DNA from: Phalacrocorax aristotelis
Lineage: Eukaryota > Chordata > Aves > Suliformes > Phalacrocoracidae
Length of the DNA stretch: 64,000 nt
Reading direction: 5' to 3'
Assembly (NCBI RefSeq): GCF_949628215.1
Contig: NC_134277.1
Span: forward strand, 55,066,918-55,130,917
Program-made: the position numbers and the translations under genes
In this document: in pieces, positions 61,741 through 64,000 of the stretch
Numbering within the stretch: position 1 is the stretch's first letter
Layout of the letters: every line of letters starts with the position of its first letter
The notes under the pieces: model-generated
What the model was told of the DNA's origin: nothing
What the model saw: only the letters and a program-made list of their open reading frames with translations
Databases searched by the model: none

Positions 61741-64000
61741 TTTCTAGTCATGTGTTTCAGAAATCTTAGAGCAATTTCTGATCACAAACACGGTTTTTTG
61801 TTAATCATAAATTAGTATTAGAAACCATTTTCAGATTCTAAATTCATGTTTTACTCAAGCAACTCCCATTAAAATAGAGTAACCAACCCCTCTGCAGTTC
61901 TTTCATATTTTTCCCTAACAGCCTATTCAAAACATAAAACTAAGGATGTCTGATTAGAGCAAGAAGTACATCCTCATTACAGGAGACTTAGAAAGTGCAA
62001 AGCACATTTATAATATTTTTCAGCATCAGAAGATGGGTTAAAAATCACGCTTTCAGACTGAACCGAATCCTCTTGAGCTAACGTGGGTTATTTCTCTGAA
62101 GCCGGCGGTCCTTATTAGTGTCTTCTTTAATCTCTCCTGGGAGAAGGACATATATCCCTGAACATCATCTTAGCACTGGTGGGAGAGGGCTTAGCCAACT
62201 TGATAGGAATGGCAGGTTCCCTTCACAAAAGAGTCCATAGTCTACAGCAGCGTACTGGGATGCAGAGAGGCAGAAAAGGGCTGAGTCACCCCTGGACCGG
62301 GACGCACACCACTTCAGTCCCATGGCGTGCTAGTTGCACACAGGCTAGGCAGCTGGCATGCAACATGCATATTGCACATTGGTCTGGTCACTCCCCGGCA
62401 GCTCCTTCTGTAAGGACACAGTCCAATCTTCACCAGAGGGTCCTGCCCAAGACACCACCCTTTCTTGCCCTACTTTTGTAAAAATAAACCAAACCAACAA
62501 AAAATAAAACCACACCAAACACCCCCCACAAAAATCCCAAACAGCTATTCCCATCTCCCTCCTGAGCTCTGAACTCAGCAGGAGACTGGAGCCAGAGGCC
62601 CCCGTTTTTCATGCTGTTACCCAGGTATTTGCCCCTCATGGTCTGGCTTATGTAATTTAAGGTGCACTAGACATACATTTTCCCCCAGTCTTGCTCCCAA
62701 GGCAGCAGAGGTGCCTGCCGAGGGAAGCTGAGTCCAACCCCACTGCAGGCATACAGTCAGGTTCTGGCATAGACACCAAACACCAGAGCCTGCCCTGAGG
62801 CAAGAGGGTTTGGAGTGGGTATTTATGGTCCTCCCCAGGTGTTTGAACTGTGCAAGTGGGTGCTGTGTCAGGAAGGCAAACTTGCACCAGGTCATCAGTG
62901 AGGTAGTTTGGCACCTCAGGGTTGTCACTGTGACTTACACGTGCATGGAGCAAAGTTGCTGTAACATTTAGTGCCTATATTAGAAAGATGAGGAAACAAA
63001 GAAAAGAAAAATATCTAGCTAACCCCCCCTTCTGAACAGTCCCCCACTGCCTACGAGGTCCCATTGCTACCAGTGAACGACCCAGACTACCCCACACCAA
63101 ACTGGTCCTGAGCAAACATCATTAGAGTTCCTTAATTCTGAAGCAGTTCTGTTTCAGCGGAACTGGGAGATATGGGCCAGTGGGGAGAGGGTGATGAAAA
63201 AAATTTAAAGAAAAAGAAAAAAGAGAAAAAAGAAAAAAGAGAAAAAAGAAAAGAATAGAAACATTCCCTGGGGATCCAATAGTAGCATATTGAATTTACC
63301 AGAAGGACTCCTATTGATTGCAGTGCAGTTTGGGTCAGTCCCCCTGATGCACCGTGGAGGTTCTACAGTTCTTTGAACTCAATATTATTTCAGTGAATCT
63401 ATTAATGTTTGGCTGTGTTAAAAGTATTATAATAATATTGCATTTGAAATAGTCACTTGTAATTCAAAACTATACAGCCTGGGCACAGGGAAAAAAATTG
63501 TGGTATGTGTTCAGTAACATATTTAGTGCTGTGCAGCCATTCTATAGAGTGCATTTAACTGTGTTTTGTGTATTATTCTTAACATGCATTCACAGTAGAC
63601 AGCAAAGCAGCAGTTACGGGGTATGCTGTGAATGCATATTAACAGCAGTACACATTTGCATATCATGGATCCATAATACAAAATGCGTAGTAAAACCCTT
63701 ATGAAAAGTTATTATGCATGCACAGTAGAGGCTTTTTAAACCTTGATATCTCAGCTATTTTGTTTCTCCGCTATTTATTTGAAAATATTAAAAAGGTCAA
63801 ATGATGGATTAAGAATCTGCAAAAATGTAATGTTATTACTACAGAGGGAATCCTTCAACACAAACTAATTCATTTATTTTGTTTTTAGTAGCAGTATAAA
63901 AGCCACTCAAAGATGCATTTTACAATAACATTTGAGTAGTTTAAAAAAAACCCACCTACTTCAACAATAAAAAAGGACGGAGAAAATATTTTTATAAAAG
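61741..64000. other. non-coding stretch to the window end
   Basis: 62.2-62.95 kb is G+C-richer with overlapping chance frames and an A/C-rich patch at 62,470-62,540. 63,207-63,261 is a purine (GAAAAA) tract. The last 700 bases are AT-rich unique sequence. No gene recognised. Confidence 0.45.
63207..63261. repeat. polypurine (GAAAAA)n tract
   Basis: About 55 bases of A with G every four to seven bases, forming an all-purine strand. It is low complexity and could form a triplex. Confidence 0.85.

Noticed and set aside
1..64000. tRNA, rRNA, CRISPR, prokaryotic operons or a named microRNA
   Set aside because: I looked for cloverleaf boxes, rRNA words, spaced direct repeats and ribosome-binding-site-led gene runs and saw none.

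Overview
The window looks like intergenic or intronic DNA from a bird. It is AT-rich and has vertebrate-style low-complexity tracts. One CR1 LINE 3' end carries the ATTCTATA/ATTCTATG octamer tail (54,290-54,352). One broken endogenous retrovirus has an LTR of the kind common in birds (21,428 to about 24,190). A pure AATAG microsatellite lies at 18,047-18,113. Transposon density is very low for a vertebrate, as is typical of birds. I see no prokaryotic operon, rRNA, tRNA or CRISPR array, and I could not name any protein-coding gene. Most open frames are about as long as chance would give in 64 kb.

Layout: 1-21,427 is gene-poor, with scattered splice-site-bounded candidate exons, a tandem nuclear-receptor-like half-site, a POU/homeobox-type cluster at 15.2 kb, a MIR-like SINE at 17.3 kb and the microsatellite. 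21,428 to about 24,190 is the retrovirus, on the minus strand: 5' LTR, Lys-type primer binding site, an intact 181-residue membrane reading frame, a gag-like frame with stops but no net frameshift, a protease fragment, then a deletion straight into the last 86 bp of the 3' LTR. 24.2-41.3 kb is again gene-poor, with a MIR at 26.4 kb, the best candidate exon at 29.3 kb and an old archosaur-type repeat at 30.9 kb. 41.3-45.6 kb is less stop-rich and purine-rich on the minus strand; it may be a very old retrocopy, but the evidence is weak. 46-64 kb holds two old MITE-like repeats, clusters of TAAT/octamer motifs at 48.4 and 56.4 kb, a TATA plus GC-box promoter-like site at 52.7 kb, the CR1 tail and a perfect hairpin at 60.4 kb.

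Taken together this reads as a gene desert, or a very large intron, that contains possible developmental regulatory elements. The most unusual object is the retroviral first reading frame. It encodes a hydrophobic, probably multi-pass membrane segment that is in frame with, and immediately upstream of, a gag-like region. It is still open although everything downstream is broken. All family-level statements rest on motifs I can read and on recall; no search was run.
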